A stretch of 64,000 nt of DNA, taken from contig CAJTYV010000011.1 in NCBI GenBank assembly GCA_910584195.1, positions 4,255 to 68,254 on the forward strand, written 5' to 3'. The notes beneath the pieces are model-generated. The model saw nothing but the letters and a program-made list of their open reading frames with translations. It had not been told where the DNA came from and did no database searches. Every line of letters begins with the position of its first letter. Position 1 is the first letter of the stretch. The translations under genes were made by a program, and so were the position numbers. Origin of the DNA: an uncultured Ruminococcus sp. (GTDB lineage: Bacteria > Bacillota > Clostridia > Oscillospirales > Ruminococcaceae). This document shows, one piece after another, positions 34,043-42,740 of the stretch.

Positions 34043-36715
34043 ATGATAAATCTCAAAAAAACGGCAGCCGGCGCTTTGGCGTTCTGTCTTGGTATTGCCT
34101 GCATAGCACCGGGCGGTATCATATCTGTCGATTACAATTACGCATCGGCTGCCGATCTTACAGCCAATATGAAATGGGACGCTGTAAAAATAGGCGGTGC
34201 AGGTTTCGTTTCAGGAATTGTGACCGGTCAAAAGGAAATGTATCTGCGTACCGATGTCGGCGGCGCATACAAGTGGAATTACGAAACCAACGAGTGGGAA
34301 CAGCTTCTTGCCTTTATCAATGAAGCTGACAGAGGTCTGCTTTCCGTAAAGGGAATTGCTGTCGACCCTAATGACGATGATACCGTGTACTTCCTTTGCG
34401 GCTGCGCGTACTTCTCAGACGCAAGGACAGTAATTTTTAAAACTACTGACGGGGGCAAGACTTTTACGCAGTCTGACGTTACGGAGCATATTCAGGTTCA
34501 TGGAAACGGCGATGGACGCCAATGCATCGAGCCTATTGCGATTGACCCTGACAATACCGATACTATTTATGCAGGCGGCGATGTTACCGCAGGCAAATCG
34601 GGTCTTATAAAATCTACGGACGGCGGTAAGACGTGGAATCCCGTTATGGGCTACGATGAACTCGGTCTTTTTTCGGGTGAACTAAAATACCCTATGTGGA
34701 CAGACAACATGGTAAGAGGTACAGAACCCTCGAAGGAATACAATCAGCAGAACGGCATTGCTTCTATTCATATCGAAGGCGGAAAGGTATATGTCGGAAC
34801 TTCTGTAACCAGTCAGGCAAATATTCATGTTGCAAGCGTCAAAGACGATAAGTTTACCGTCCTTAGCAAGGATCTGCCTGACGCAAATTATCCATGCTCG
34901 ATAACAAACGACGGTCAGGGAAACTTATTCTTTACATATATTGCAGGTCTTGCATTTGCGGGAGCTTCCGGCGGCGCATATAAATACAATATTGCAAGCG
35001 GAGAAGTAAAGAAGCTTTCCGTTACGGATAATGCGGTCGGTATGATAGAAGTCGATAAAAACGACCCCAATAAAATGGTTGCACGTACCTGCGGTATGTG
35101 GTCGGATCAGTGGTACGAGAAGGAATGGACGGACGACAGCATTGCATGGGGCGATCACTTCTTCCGCTCGACAGACGGAGGAGAGACATGGCAGGATATT
35201 ACCCCCGGTCAGGGCGAGACTATTTACGGTCAGGGCGATCCGTATAAGGAATTCGTTTCTCTGCCGATGTCTACAGGAGGTTATGACTGGGTATACGGCA
35301 AAGCTTGCCACTGGGGAAGCGGAATACTTATAGATCCCAGAAATTCCGACAGGATTCTCATGACTTCCGGAAACGGCGTGTTCGCCTGCGATAACGTATG
35401 GGACGAAATGGGCGTTCAGTTCTACTTCCAGCCGGACGGAGTCGAGGAGGTAGTTGCTCTTGACTTTGTAAGCGTTCCGGGCGGAGAAAACTATTCGGCT
35501 ATCGGAGATTACGATGGATTTGTACACAAGGATATTAATGCGATACCGGAACAATATAAGCCGAATATGGGTTCTACATCGGCAATCGCTTACTGTCCCC
35601 AGGATCCCAATGTTATGATACGTATAGCGGAGGGTGACGGAAATAATACAGCATCAGGCTATTATACTCTTGACGGAGGTAAGACATGGGAGGGAATGAA
35701 GCCCTCCTCAGGCGGAAAAGCGGCTGTTGTGAAGCTCGGCGAGGGTAAGTATCGTTTTATCAAGAGCGGTAAGGAAAGCGGTTCTCTTTCGTATTCTGAC
35801 GATCTTGGAAAAACGTGGGAAAGCTGTCTTTCCGTAAACAGCAAGAAACCTACGTATCTGCTGGTAGACCCCGAAGATCCGCTGCTTGTGTATGCTTCGG
35901 CGATAACCTACAACGAATACTGGTCGTCTGATACAAGCAAGAAAGAGCCTACGTTTGATGAATGCCATTATTCTATGTATGTAAGCCATGACGGAGGCAA
36001 GACATGGGAGGATAATCCTGTCTGCAAGTACGATATGTGCGACCATACAGGAGACCCTGCATATATTACAAGCGGTACTGTTGCTATGGCAGCAGGCTGG
36101 AACGGTATGTATATTATCACGGAGGAAGGCAAAAAGGCAGAGAAGCTCGACAGCGTGTTTTACTGCAAGACCTTGGGATACGGCGCTCCCGAGAAAAAAG
36201 GCGGCGTTAATACGCTGTTTATGTACGGAAAGCCTGCCGAAACAGACCCCGAGGGTATATACCGTTCGACAGACGGCGGAAAGACATGGGACTGCATAAA
36301 TACCGATAAACTTTACGGCGGCACCGGAAACGGAAACTTCCTCGTAGGAGATATGAACGAATTCGGAACTGTATTCATGTCGACTGTCGGTGCGGGAATC
36401 GTATGCGGAAAGCTTTCAAACGGCGAAAATCCCACTCCTACAGATCCTAAGCCCACAACTCCGCCTGCAACAGACTCCGATATTAAAGTAACGCTCCTTG
36501 GCGATGCAAACTGTGACGGAAAGGTAACTATAGCCGATTCAACAGCAATTTTACAGGCTCTCGGAAATCCGGATAAATATGGACTTTCTGCACAGGGCGC
36601 GTTAAATGCCGACTGCTGCGATCCCGGAGACGGCGTTCTTCCCTCTGATGCTCTTGCAATTCAGAAAATAGATGCTAAGATACTCGCAAAACTGCCGGAT
36701 ATTACAAAAAAATAA
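34043..36715 (+). CDS. GH74 xyloglucanase with C-terminal dockerin
   Basis: 890 residues. Signal peptide, then a two-lobed seven-bladed propeller of GH74 type made of BNR-like STDGGKTW repeats, from about 40 to 790. Asp71 in YLRTDVGGAYKW and Asp489 in SAIGDYDGF match the two catalytic acids known for Clostridium Xgh74A. A PTPTDPKPTTPPATDS linker leads to a type I dockerin (D-A-N-C-D-G-K-V-T-I-A-D; second loop D-C-C-D-P-G-D-G-V-L-P-S-D). The enzyme should cut xyloglucan outside the cell as part of the cellulosome. AGGAGG precedes the ATG. A terminator follows. Confidence 0.95.
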   Translation: MINLKKTAAGALAFCLGIACIAPGGIISVDYNYASAADLTANMKWDAVKIGGAGFVSGIVTGQKEMYLRTDVGGAYKWNYETNEWEQLLAFINEADRGLLSVKGIAVDPNDDDTVYFLCGCAYFSDARTVIFKTTDGGKTFTQSDVTEHIQVHGNGDGRQCIEPIAIDPDNTDTIYAGGDVTAGKSGLIKSTDGGKTWNPVMGYDELGLFSGELKYPMWTDNMVRGTEPSKEYNQQNGIASIHIEGGKVYVGTSVTSQANIHVASVKDDKFTVLSKDLPDANYPCSITNDGQGNLFFTYIAGLAFAGASGGAYKYNIASGEVKKLSVTDNAVGMIEVDKNDPNKMVARTCGMWSDQWYEKEWTDDSIAWGDHFFRSTDGGETWQDITPGQGETIYGQGDPYKEFVSLPMSTGGYDWVYGKACHWGSGILIDPRNSDRILMTSGNGVFACDNVWDEMGVQFYFQPDGVEEVVALDFVSVPGGENYSAIGDYDGFVHKDINAIPEQYKPNMGSTSAIAYCPQDPNVMIRIAEGDGNNTASGYYTLDGGKTWEGMKPSSGGKAAVVKLGEGKYRFIKSGKESGSLSYSDDLGKTWESCLSVNSKKPTYLLVDPEDPLLVYASAITYNEYWSSDTSKKEPTFDECHYSMYVSHDGGKTWEDNPVCKYDMCDHTGDPAYITSGTVAMAAGWNGMYIITEEGKKAEKLDSVFYCKTLGYGAPEKKGGVNTLFMYGKPAETDPEGIYRSTDGGKTWDCINTDKLYGGTGNGNFLVGDMNEFGTVFMSTVGAGIVCGKLSNGENPTPTDPKPTTPPATDSDIKVTLLGDANCDGKVTIADSTAILQALGNPDKYGLSAQGALNADCCDPGDGVLPSDALAIQKIDAKILAKLPDITKK

Positions 36716-36720
36716 ATAAC

Positions 36721-36752
36721 AGAATCCCCCGAATTTTCGGGGGTTCTTTTAT
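36721..36752 (+). terminator. Terminator of the GH74 gene
   Basis: Stem AGAATCCCCCGAA/TTCGGGGGTTCT followed by T's, six bases after the stop codon. Confidence 0.9.
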
Positions 36753-36839
36753 AGTCATTTCACCTGAAATCGAAACAAGTTCAAGTAGGATGATTATAGT
36801 ATAAAGAAAAGTTAGTTGGATCGATGTCTCCTTTGAAAT

Positions 36840-36874
36840 AAAAATAGCGTGACCGCAGTCACACTATTATTTTC
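36840..36874 (-). terminator. Terminator of the minus-strand lipoprotein gene
   Basis: AATAGCGTGAC, loop CGCA, GTCACACTATT; on the minus strand a TTTTTATTT run follows. Confidence 0.7.
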
Positions 36875-36914
36875 AATAAGGTTCTGATCGCGCATTTCTG
36901 TTTCAATAAACAGT

Positions 36915-37841
36915 TTATTCAATATGTGTATATTCGTCTAAGTCACCGATCATGATCTTGCCGAGGGCGTAAGTATTATTCTTAAATGTATAGATTTTTA
37001 ATGTTTCAGGGTTAAAGCTGAAATCATATTCAAATATAGGATAGAATCCTGCAATGTTCTGCTCGCTCCCTCTTTCTCGAAAAATAATGTCTCCATATCC
37101 ACTGTCTGTAGCAACAAGACGGTTTGTAAACTCTTCCCAGTACATTCCATAATTTTTAAAATATTCATTATTTATTTGATCTTGAGTTACGCTTACAAAA
37201 CCGATTTTTTCGAGAAAAGCGGGAATATCACTATATTCATATCCCTCAGCAGACTCTTTGATCCCCGTCGGATACCAGCAGTTATCACTGGCATATTGAC
37301 CGGAAGCTGATACATATGTAACAATTGTATCACCGATCCTGATTTTGTTTTCATCAGTTTCAATATTTCTGCTATCATAATATACGCATACCTTTATTTC
37401 CGGGTTATCAAGTGAAGCAATCGAAAAAGATTTACTGGTATTTGGCTGTATGAATCCATCCGGTACGATCTCTGATGTATCATATCTGTCGCCGTATTCA
37501 GCTATGAACTGATCTACAGTATAATATCCGCCGTTTCTGAAAACATCGTTTCCGATTTGAATAAGTCCGGAGGAAAAATCTGCGTTCACTATCTCATCAG
37601 ACGGCGTATAGGCAGTTTCTTCAATAGGCTCCTCGGTGGCTGCTTCTGATATTGATTCGTCAGCGTCTATGCTTTCGGCAGGCTTTTCGGTTTCGTTTCC
37701 ATTTTCAAAATCTTCTTCCGAAATACTATTCAGTCCGCTTTCAAGCTCCTGTTGATTCTTCGGCAAGGAATCTCCGCACCCCACCAGTGCACTGCATATA
37801 TAAATAGACGTTGCAGCGGCTAAAATCGCTTTTATATTCAT
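36915..37841 (-). CDS. Predicted lipoprotein of unknown function
   Basis: 308 residues. Lipoprotein signal peptide ends SALVGC-G with the lipidated Cys. A low-complexity Glu/Ser-rich linker (about 40-90) precedes a globular domain with no family I recognise. ATG 37841 has AGGAGGAAGT upstream and begins a proper signal sequence; the longer reading frame adds an unlikely N-terminus. It stands alone with its own terminator. It may be a surface-exposed binding or housekeeping lipoprotein. Confidence 0.75.
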   Translation of the reverse strand: MNIKAILAAATSIYICSALVGCGDSLPKNQQELESGLNSISEEDFENGNETEKPAESIDADESISEAATEEPIEETAYTPSDEIVNADFSSGLIQIGNDVFRNGGYYTVDQFIAEYGDRYDTSEIVPDGFIQPNTSKSFSIASLDNPEIKVCVYYDSRNIETDENKIRIGDTIVTYVSASGQYASDNCWYPTGIKESAEGYEYSDIPAFLEKIGFVSVTQDQINNEYFKNYGMYWEEFTNRLVATDSGYGDIIFRERGSEQNIAGFYPIFEYDFSFNPETLKIYTFKNNTYALGKIMIGDLDEYTHIE

Positions 37842-38007
37842 ACTTACTTCCTCCTGAGAGATATAAAGAGTGCACAGTTGAAGCCGCGCACTGAAAAATG
37901 CACAACTCCGTTTGATGCAATTAATTATAGCACTTTTCATTCCTTTTGTCAACTATACGATTGAGAATCGTAACGGTATTTCAACGAGTAAATTATCGTA
38001 AAAAGAG

Positions 38008-38036
38008 TTGACATGAACAGTATAAAATGCTATAAT
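38008..38036 (+). promoter_or_regulatory. Promoter of purB
   Basis: TTGACA (38008-38013), 17 bp and TATAAT (38031-38036) with an extended TG, 49 bases before the start. No purine riboswitch is seen in the short leader. Confidence 0.85.
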
Positions 38037-38084
38037 TAAAATGAAATATTATGCGGTCAAACGCAAGATTAAGGAGAATTTATT

Positions 38085-39524
38085 ATGAGCGGAAATATCA
38101 ACAGCTATGAATCGCCATTCTGTACGCGTTATGCAAGCGAGGAAATGCAGTACATTTTTTCGGCAGATAAGAAATTTACCACTTGGAGAAAGCTTTGGGT
38201 AGCTTTGGCAAGAGCCGAGATGAAGCTCGGTCTCCCTGTTACGGAGGAGCAGGTCAAGCAGCTTGAGGAGCATATCAGCGACATTGATTATAAAGTTGCC
38301 GAGGAAAGAGAAAAAATAAGCCGCCATGACGTTATGTCTCATGTTTACGCCTACGGACAGGCTTGCCCCGACGCTGCCGGAATAATACATCTCGGAGCGA
38401 CTTCATGTTATGTCGGTGACAATACAGATGTTATCATTATGCGTGACGCTCTTGAAGTTGTTCGCAGAAAGCTCATAAACGTTATGAATAATCTTGCAGA
38501 TTTTGCCGAAGAATATAAAAATATGCCATGTCTCGGATATACTCATCTACAGCCTGCACAGCTTACAACGGTCGGCAAGAGAGCTGCTCTCTGGCTCAAT
38601 GAGCTTCTTATGGACTTCAATGACCTCGAATACAGACTGTCAACTCTTAGTCTGCTCGGTTCAAAGGGTACTACGGGTACTCAGGCTTCTTTCATGGAGC
38701 TTTTCGAGGGGGATACGGATAAGATAAAGACCTTGGAAAAAATGATTGCCGAGGAAATGGGCTTCGATAAGGTCGTTCCCGTTTCAGGTCAGACCTATTC
38801 GAGAAAGGTCGATTCGCAGGTGCTTGCCGTTCTCAGCGGTATTGCTCAGACAGCAAGCAAGTTCTCCAATGATATGAGAATACTCCAATCGTTCAAGGAA
38901 ATGGAAGAACCTCGCGAAAAGAAGCAGATAGGCTCGTCCGCAATGGCATACAAGCGTAATCCGATGAGATGCGAGCGTATCACTTCGCTTGCAAGATACG
39001 TCATGATAGACAGCCTTAATCCTGCTTTCACCGCCGGCACGCAGTGGTTCGAGAGAACTCTCGATGATTCTGCAAACAAACGTATTTCCGTTGCAGAGGC
39101 GTTCCTCGGAGTTGACGCTATCCTCAATATCATGATGAATGTTACAAGAGGTATCGTCGTTTATCCTGAGATGATACGCCGCCGCGTAATGGCTGAGCTG
39201 CCCTTTATGGCAAGCGAAAATATCATGATGGACGCTGTTAAAAAAGGCGGAAACCGTCAGGAGCTTCACGACAGAATTATGGACTACTCTATGATGGCTG
39301 GCGAGCAGGTAAAAGTCTACGGAAAGGATAACAACCTCTGCGAACTTATCCTTGCCGACCCTCTGTTCATGATAACTAAAGAGGAGCTTGACGCTGTTCT
39401 CAAACCCGAAAGCTACACCGGCAGAAGTTCTCAGCAGGTAGACGAGTTCCTTGCGGAATTTATCAGACCGATACTTGACGCTAATAAGGACATTCTCGGC
39501 GAGAATTTCGAAATGAAGAATTAA
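38085..39524 (+). CDS. purB: Adenylosuccinate lyase
   Basis: 479 residues. PurB cleaves SAICAR and adenylosuccinate in purine synthesis. Fumarase-superfamily signature SSAMAYKRNPMRCERI is intact, as are the catalytic-histidine regions RHDVMSHV and TSCYVGDNTD/YTHLQPAQ. Length is normal. AAGGAG precedes the ATG. The next gene starts 11 bases after the stop, so purB probably heads a transcript running through trmD. Confidence 0.97.
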   Translation: MSGNINSYESPFCTRYASEEMQYIFSADKKFTTWRKLWVALARAEMKLGLPVTEEQVKQLEEHISDIDYKVAEEREKISRHDVMSHVYAYGQACPDAAGIIHLGATSCYVGDNTDVIIMRDALEVVRRKLINVMNNLADFAEEYKNMPCLGYTHLQPAQLTTVGKRAALWLNELLMDFNDLEYRLSTLSLLGSKGTTGTQASFMELFEGDTDKIKTLEKMIAEEMGFDKVVPVSGQTYSRKVDSQVLAVLSGIAQTASKFSNDMRILQSFKEMEEPREKKQIGSSAMAYKRNPMRCERITSLARYVMIDSLNPAFTAGTQWFERTLDDSANKRISVAEAFLGVDAILNIMMNVTRGIVVYPEMIRRRVMAELPFMASENIMMDAVKKGGNRQELHDRIMDYSMMAGEQVKVYGKDNNLCELILADPLFMITKEELDAVLKPESYTGRSSQQVDEFLAEFIRPILDANKDILGENFEMKN

Positions 39525-39535
39525 GGGCTCAAAAT

Positions 39536-40240
39536 ATGAAAAAAATTTTGAAAATAAGCGGCGTAATTCTCGGCGTACTGATGCTCTCGGCGTTGGCAGT
39601 TTACATTTTCTGTCCCGGACTTTTAACCTATGTTCAGGTAAAAAAGGACTGCCCTAACATTGATTGCACTATAGGAAGATTTTCGGGATTTGACGTTACT
39701 GCTCCCGAGGACTGGACTTCCGTTACGATAGACGGCGTGACAGTCCGCGGTCCGAAAGATGCCCTGAACGACAGTGAACTTTTCCCATTCAATAAGAAAG
39801 GCGATTTTTATGTAATGGTGATGACTTCGGAAATAAGTCCCAATAGCTTTTATGATGAAAATTTACAAAATTCCGAAGATGATTACGCTCATTTTTTGAA
39901 AAAATTCGGCAAAGAGCTTTATATGGACGGCTACGAGGGTACTTGTTTTCTGCGTGAGCTTACGTCTGAGGACTGCCTGAAGCTTCGCGGAAAAGACCTG
40001 AAGGTTTTTAAAGAGGTCGCCGGATTGAAAGAAGCTATCTCAGGCATAGAAAAGCTCAGCTACTGCGAACATGACGGCTTAAAAGGCTTTTTCTCCGATT
40101 ACGGCGAGGGAAAGAATCAAAAATACAACTATGCGCTGTGGCTGTTCGGCAAGGAGCATGAATACATAATCAGAGTCGGCAGCAATGACGAGGAAACGGT
40201 TTACCAATGCTTGTCATCTGTGAAGATTGAGGAAAATTAA
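39536..40240 (+). CDS. Membrane-anchored protein of unknown function
   Basis: 234 residues with one N-terminal transmembrane or signal-anchor segment (about 5-27) and an extracytoplasmic domain. No recognised family. It contains several Cys (SCYC-type spacing is absent) and a Gly/Lys-rich C-terminal part. The ribosome binding site is weak (AAGGG), and it follows purB by 11 bases. Position suggests co-expression with purB and the esterase gene nine bases downstream. Confidence 0.65.
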   Translation: MKKILKISGVILGVLMLSALAVYIFCPGLLTYVQVKKDCPNIDCTIGRFSGFDVTAPEDWTSVTIDGVTVRGPKDALNDSELFPFNKKGDFYVMVMTSEISPNSFYDENLQNSEDDYAHFLKKFGKELYMDGYEGTCFLRELTSEDCLKLRGKDLKVFKEVAGLKEAISGIEKLSYCEHDGLKGFFSDYGEGKNQKYNYALWLFGKEHEYIIRVGSNDEETVYQCLSSVKIEEN

Positions 40241-40248
40241 GGAATACT

Positions 40249-40755
40249 ATGAAAATATTGAATATTCACGGATATAAGGGAGGTTCGGAGAACTCCGCCT
40301 GTCTTGCTCTCAGAGAACTGGGACTTGACGTAATATCGCCGCAAATCGACTATGATGCAGACTCTCCCGAAAATATACTCGAAACTTTAAAAGCCGTTCT
40401 TACTGAAAAAAAGCCTGATATGCTCGTCGGAACAAGTTTAGGCGGATTCTTTGCTCTTGCTCTCGCCGTGGAAACAGGCTTATCCGCAAGACTGGTGAAT
40501 CCCTGTCTTATGCCGTTCATTACGCTCCCCGAACTTGGATACAGCGGCGATATTTGCGGATATATCGGGATCTTCGGCAGCTTCGCCAAATTGGAACAGG
40601 ATAATATCTGTGCAATTATAGGCGGTCAGGACGAGGTAATCAGCTACCATGACTTCACAGCAAAAATAATTAAAGACCATGTGGTTTATCCCGAGGGAAA
40701 ACACTCGGGTGCAACTCTTCCGTTAAAAGATTTTTTTGGAGAATCAATAAAATGA
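40249..40755 (+). CDS. YqiA/YcfP-type alpha/beta-hydrolase (esterase)
   Basis: 168 residues, a minimal alpha/beta-hydrolase. MKILNIHGYKGG carries the oxyanion HG, the nucleophile serine lies in LVGTSLGGFFAL, the acid in IIGGQDEV and the histidine in PEGKHSGA. The set is that of the UPF0227/YqiA esterase family. Its end overlaps rimM by four bases (ATGA). The natural substrate is unknown. Confidence 0.85.
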   Translation: MKILNIHGYKGGSENSACLALRELGLDVISPQIDYDADSPENILETLKAVLTEKKPDMLVGTSLGGFFALALAVETGLSARLVNPCLMPFITLPELGYSGDICGYIGIFGSFAKLEQDNICAIIGGQDEVISYHDFTAKIIKDHVVYPEGKHSGATLPLKDFFGESIK

Positions 40756-41252
40756 AAAAAGAATATCTTGAAGCAGGAAAAATCGTTACTACTCACGGCA
40801 TCAAGGGCGAGGTCAAAATAATGCCGTATACCGATACTCCTGAACTGCTCTGCGAGTTTGAACGGCTTTTTATCGGCAAGGACAAGACGGAGCTGTATAT
40901 CGAGCGTTCAAGGGTCTCAAAAAATATGGTGATAGCTAAGATAGAGGATGTTGATACTGTTGAAGCGGCTGAAAAGTACCGTAATAAGCTTCTGTATATG
41001 CATCGTGACGACCTCGAACTTGACGAAAATACGTTTTTTATTCAAGACCTTATTGGCATGGAGGTAAAGGACGCTGACAGCGGATTCTCCTATGGTAAAA
41101 TTACCGATGTTCTGCAAAACGGCGCAAACGATGTGTACGTCATAAACGGAGACAGGGAATATCTTGTTCCTGCGATACCTGATGTCGTAATTTCTACCGA
41201 TATTGAAAACGATCTGATGATAATAAGACCGCTGGAGGGGCTTTTTGACTGA
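40752..41252 (+). CDS. rimM: 16S rRNA processing protein RimM
   Basis: 166 residues. RimM helps assemble the head of the 30S subunit by binding S19. N-terminal YLEAGKIVTTHGIKGEVKI and the PRC-barrel half (FIQDLIGMEVKDADSGFSYGKI, then YLVPAIPDVV) are typical. It overlaps the esterase gene upstream and trmD downstream by one base; the rimM-trmD pair is conserved widely. Confidence 0.96.
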   Translation: MKKEYLEAGKIVTTHGIKGEVKIMPYTDTPELLCEFERLFIGKDKTELYIERSRVSKNMVIAKIEDVDTVEAAEKYRNKLLYMHRDDLELDENTFFIQDLIGMEVKDADSGFSYGKITDVLQNGANDVYVINGDREYLVPAIPDVVISTDIENDLMIIRPLEGLFD

Positions 41253-41941
41253 TGAAAATAGAAATTGCCACCCTTTTTCCCGAAATGTGCGAAGCCGTTT
41301 TAAGCGAAAGCATTGTCGGCAGAGCAAGACGTGCCGGAAAAATAAATGTCTCCTGCCGTCAGATACGCGACTATACGCAGGATAAGCACCGGCGCGTGGA
41401 CGATACTCCATACGGCGGTGGAATGGGCATGGTCATGCAGTGCGAGCCTATCTATAACTGTTATATGGCAGTCTGCGATGAACTTGGAACAAAGCCGCAT
41501 ACTATCTATTTGTCCCCGAAAGGCAAAGTCCTGACCGAGCAGAGAGCAGTTGAGCTTTCGCAAACGGAGAATATTTTGATGATCTGCGGTCACTACGAGG
41601 GCGTGGATCAGCGCGTTATCGACAAGATCGTTGATGAGGAGATCTCTATAGGCGATTATGTGCTTACCGGCGGTGAACTGCCTGCATTAGTTCTTACGGA
41701 CTGCATTGCAAGGCTGTGTCCCGGAGTTCTGTCGGACGACGTGTGCTTCACCGATGAAAGTATATACAGCGGACTTTTGGAATATCCTCAGTATACCCGT
41801 CCCGAAGTTTGGGAGGGCGAAGCTGTTCCGTCCGTACTTCTTTCGGGGCATCATAAAAACATAGAAGTGTGGCGGCATGAGCAGAGCGCTGCGCTCACAA
41901 AAGCGCGCCGTCCCGATATGTATGAGAAGTACATAAAGTGA
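41252..41941 (+). CDS. trmD: tRNA (guanine-N1-)-methyltransferase
   Basis: 229 residues. TrmD methylates G37 of tRNAs using SAM with a trefoil-knot fold. Signatures are IATLFPEMCEAVLSESIVGRA, TPYGGGMGMVM, ICGHYEGVDQRV and the knot stretch EISIGDYVLTGGELPAL. The translation start overlaps the rimM stop. rpsP and rplS, often neighbours, are not here. Confidence 0.97.
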   Translation: MKIEIATLFPEMCEAVLSESIVGRARRAGKINVSCRQIRDYTQDKHRRVDDTPYGGGMGMVMQCEPIYNCYMAVCDELGTKPHTIYLSPKGKVLTEQRAVELSQTENILMICGHYEGVDQRVIDKIVDEEISIGDYVLTGGELPALVLTDCIARLCPGVLSDDVCFTDESIYSGLLEYPQYTRPEVWEGEAVPSVLLSGHHKNIEVWRHEQSAALTKARRPDMYEKYIK

Positions 41942-42263
41942 AGATTTAGTAAACATTAAGTATACTTTGAATTTGTTTTTCCGCATGGTCATAATTAACA
42001 GAAATGTGTGTGTAAAATTATGAAAGTTCACCAATATTTTATTCATATATTGTTCATATGATTGTTGTGAATATTCACAAGGCTAACTTGAAAAATGCAC
42101 ATTCCTTGCACCTAAATGTAGAAAATCGGGCAAAGTATCATTTTTAGATCAAAAATCCGTTGACTATGCAGAAAAATGAATGTATAATATATTACAGCAA
42201 ATGAAAAATATTTTCATAGGCGTATCAAGCGGTACGTCACCTCAGAGAATAGGAGAGTTGTAT
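41942..42263 (+). other. Intergenic region with a 16-bp palindrome upstream of HPr
   Basis: About 320 bases. It holds the perfect palindrome TTGTGAATATTCACAA (42065-42080), the HPr promoter (42160-42188) and a leader of about 70 bases ending in AGGAG. No trmD terminator is obvious and no small gene is convincing. Confidence 0.6.
42160..42188 (+). promoter_or_regulatory. Promoter of the HPr gene
   Basis: TTGACT (42160-42165), 17 bp, TATAAT (42183-42188) with TG directly before it. Confidence 0.8.
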
Positions 42264-42536
42264 ATGTTTGTCAGAGAAGTAATGGTTAAGAATCAGGTGG
42301 GTCTCCATGCAAGACCTGCAACTTTTTTCATCCAGAAGGCTAACGAATTTAAGTCTTCTATCTGGATCGAGAAAGAGGAGCGCAGAGTAAACGCCAAGAG
42401 CTTACTCGGCATTCTTTCACTTGGAATCGTAGGCGGCACTAATGTAAAGATCATTGCCGATGGAGCTGACGAGAGAGCAGCTGTTGATGCTCTTATCGAA
42501 CTTGTTGACAGCGGTTTCAGCGAGGAAAACAGATAA
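42264..42536 (+). CDS. ptsH: Phosphocarrier protein HPr
   Basis: 90 residues, HPr fold. His15 in GLHARPATFF is the phosphotransfer site and Ser46 in NAKSLLGILSLG is the regulatory site used by HPr kinase and CcpA-type control in Firmicutes. ATG 42264 follows AGGAG and puts both residues at canonical numbers; the longer in-frame start at 42180 lies in the promoter. It stands alone, without ptsI, and may act mainly in carbon regulation. Confidence 0.93.
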   Translation: MFVREVMVKNQVGLHARPATFFIQKANEFKSSIWIEKEERRVNAKSLLGILSLGIVGGTNVKIIADGADERAAVDALIELVDSGFSEENR

Positions 42537-42555
42537 TAAAAGCAAATCACAATTT

Positions 42556-42586
42556 AGGGAGTTATTTTTGTAACTCCCTTTTATTT
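42556..42586 (+). terminator. Terminator of the HPr gene
   Basis: AGGGAGTTA/TAACTCCCT stem with TTTTATTTT after it. Confidence 0.9.
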
Positions 42587-42671
42587 TATACATATATTCA
42601 TATTTATCATATATCGATCTGCTAAAAATAGCACCATTCAGCATCAAGCAATCTTGCCATATGACAGTACT

Positions 42672-42699
42672 ATTCAAAGCTTTGCTTTCAACAAGCAGA
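42672..42699. repeat. 28-nt hairpin repeat, intergenic copy
   Basis: Inverted match (27/28) to 28567-28594. With the next bases it forms AAAGCTTTGCTT-TCAAC-AAGCAGAGCTTT, an almost perfect 12-bp stem. Confidence 0.6.
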
Positions 42700-42702
42700 G
42701 CT

Positions 42703-42731
42703 TTAAAAGGGGGACTGTATTCGTCCCCCCT
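42703..42731 (-). terminator. Terminator of the SpoIVB-type peptidase gene
   Basis: On the minus strand GGGGGGAC, seven-base loop, GTCCCCC, then TTTT. Confidence 0.8.
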
Positions 42732-42740
42732 TTGCAGTTT

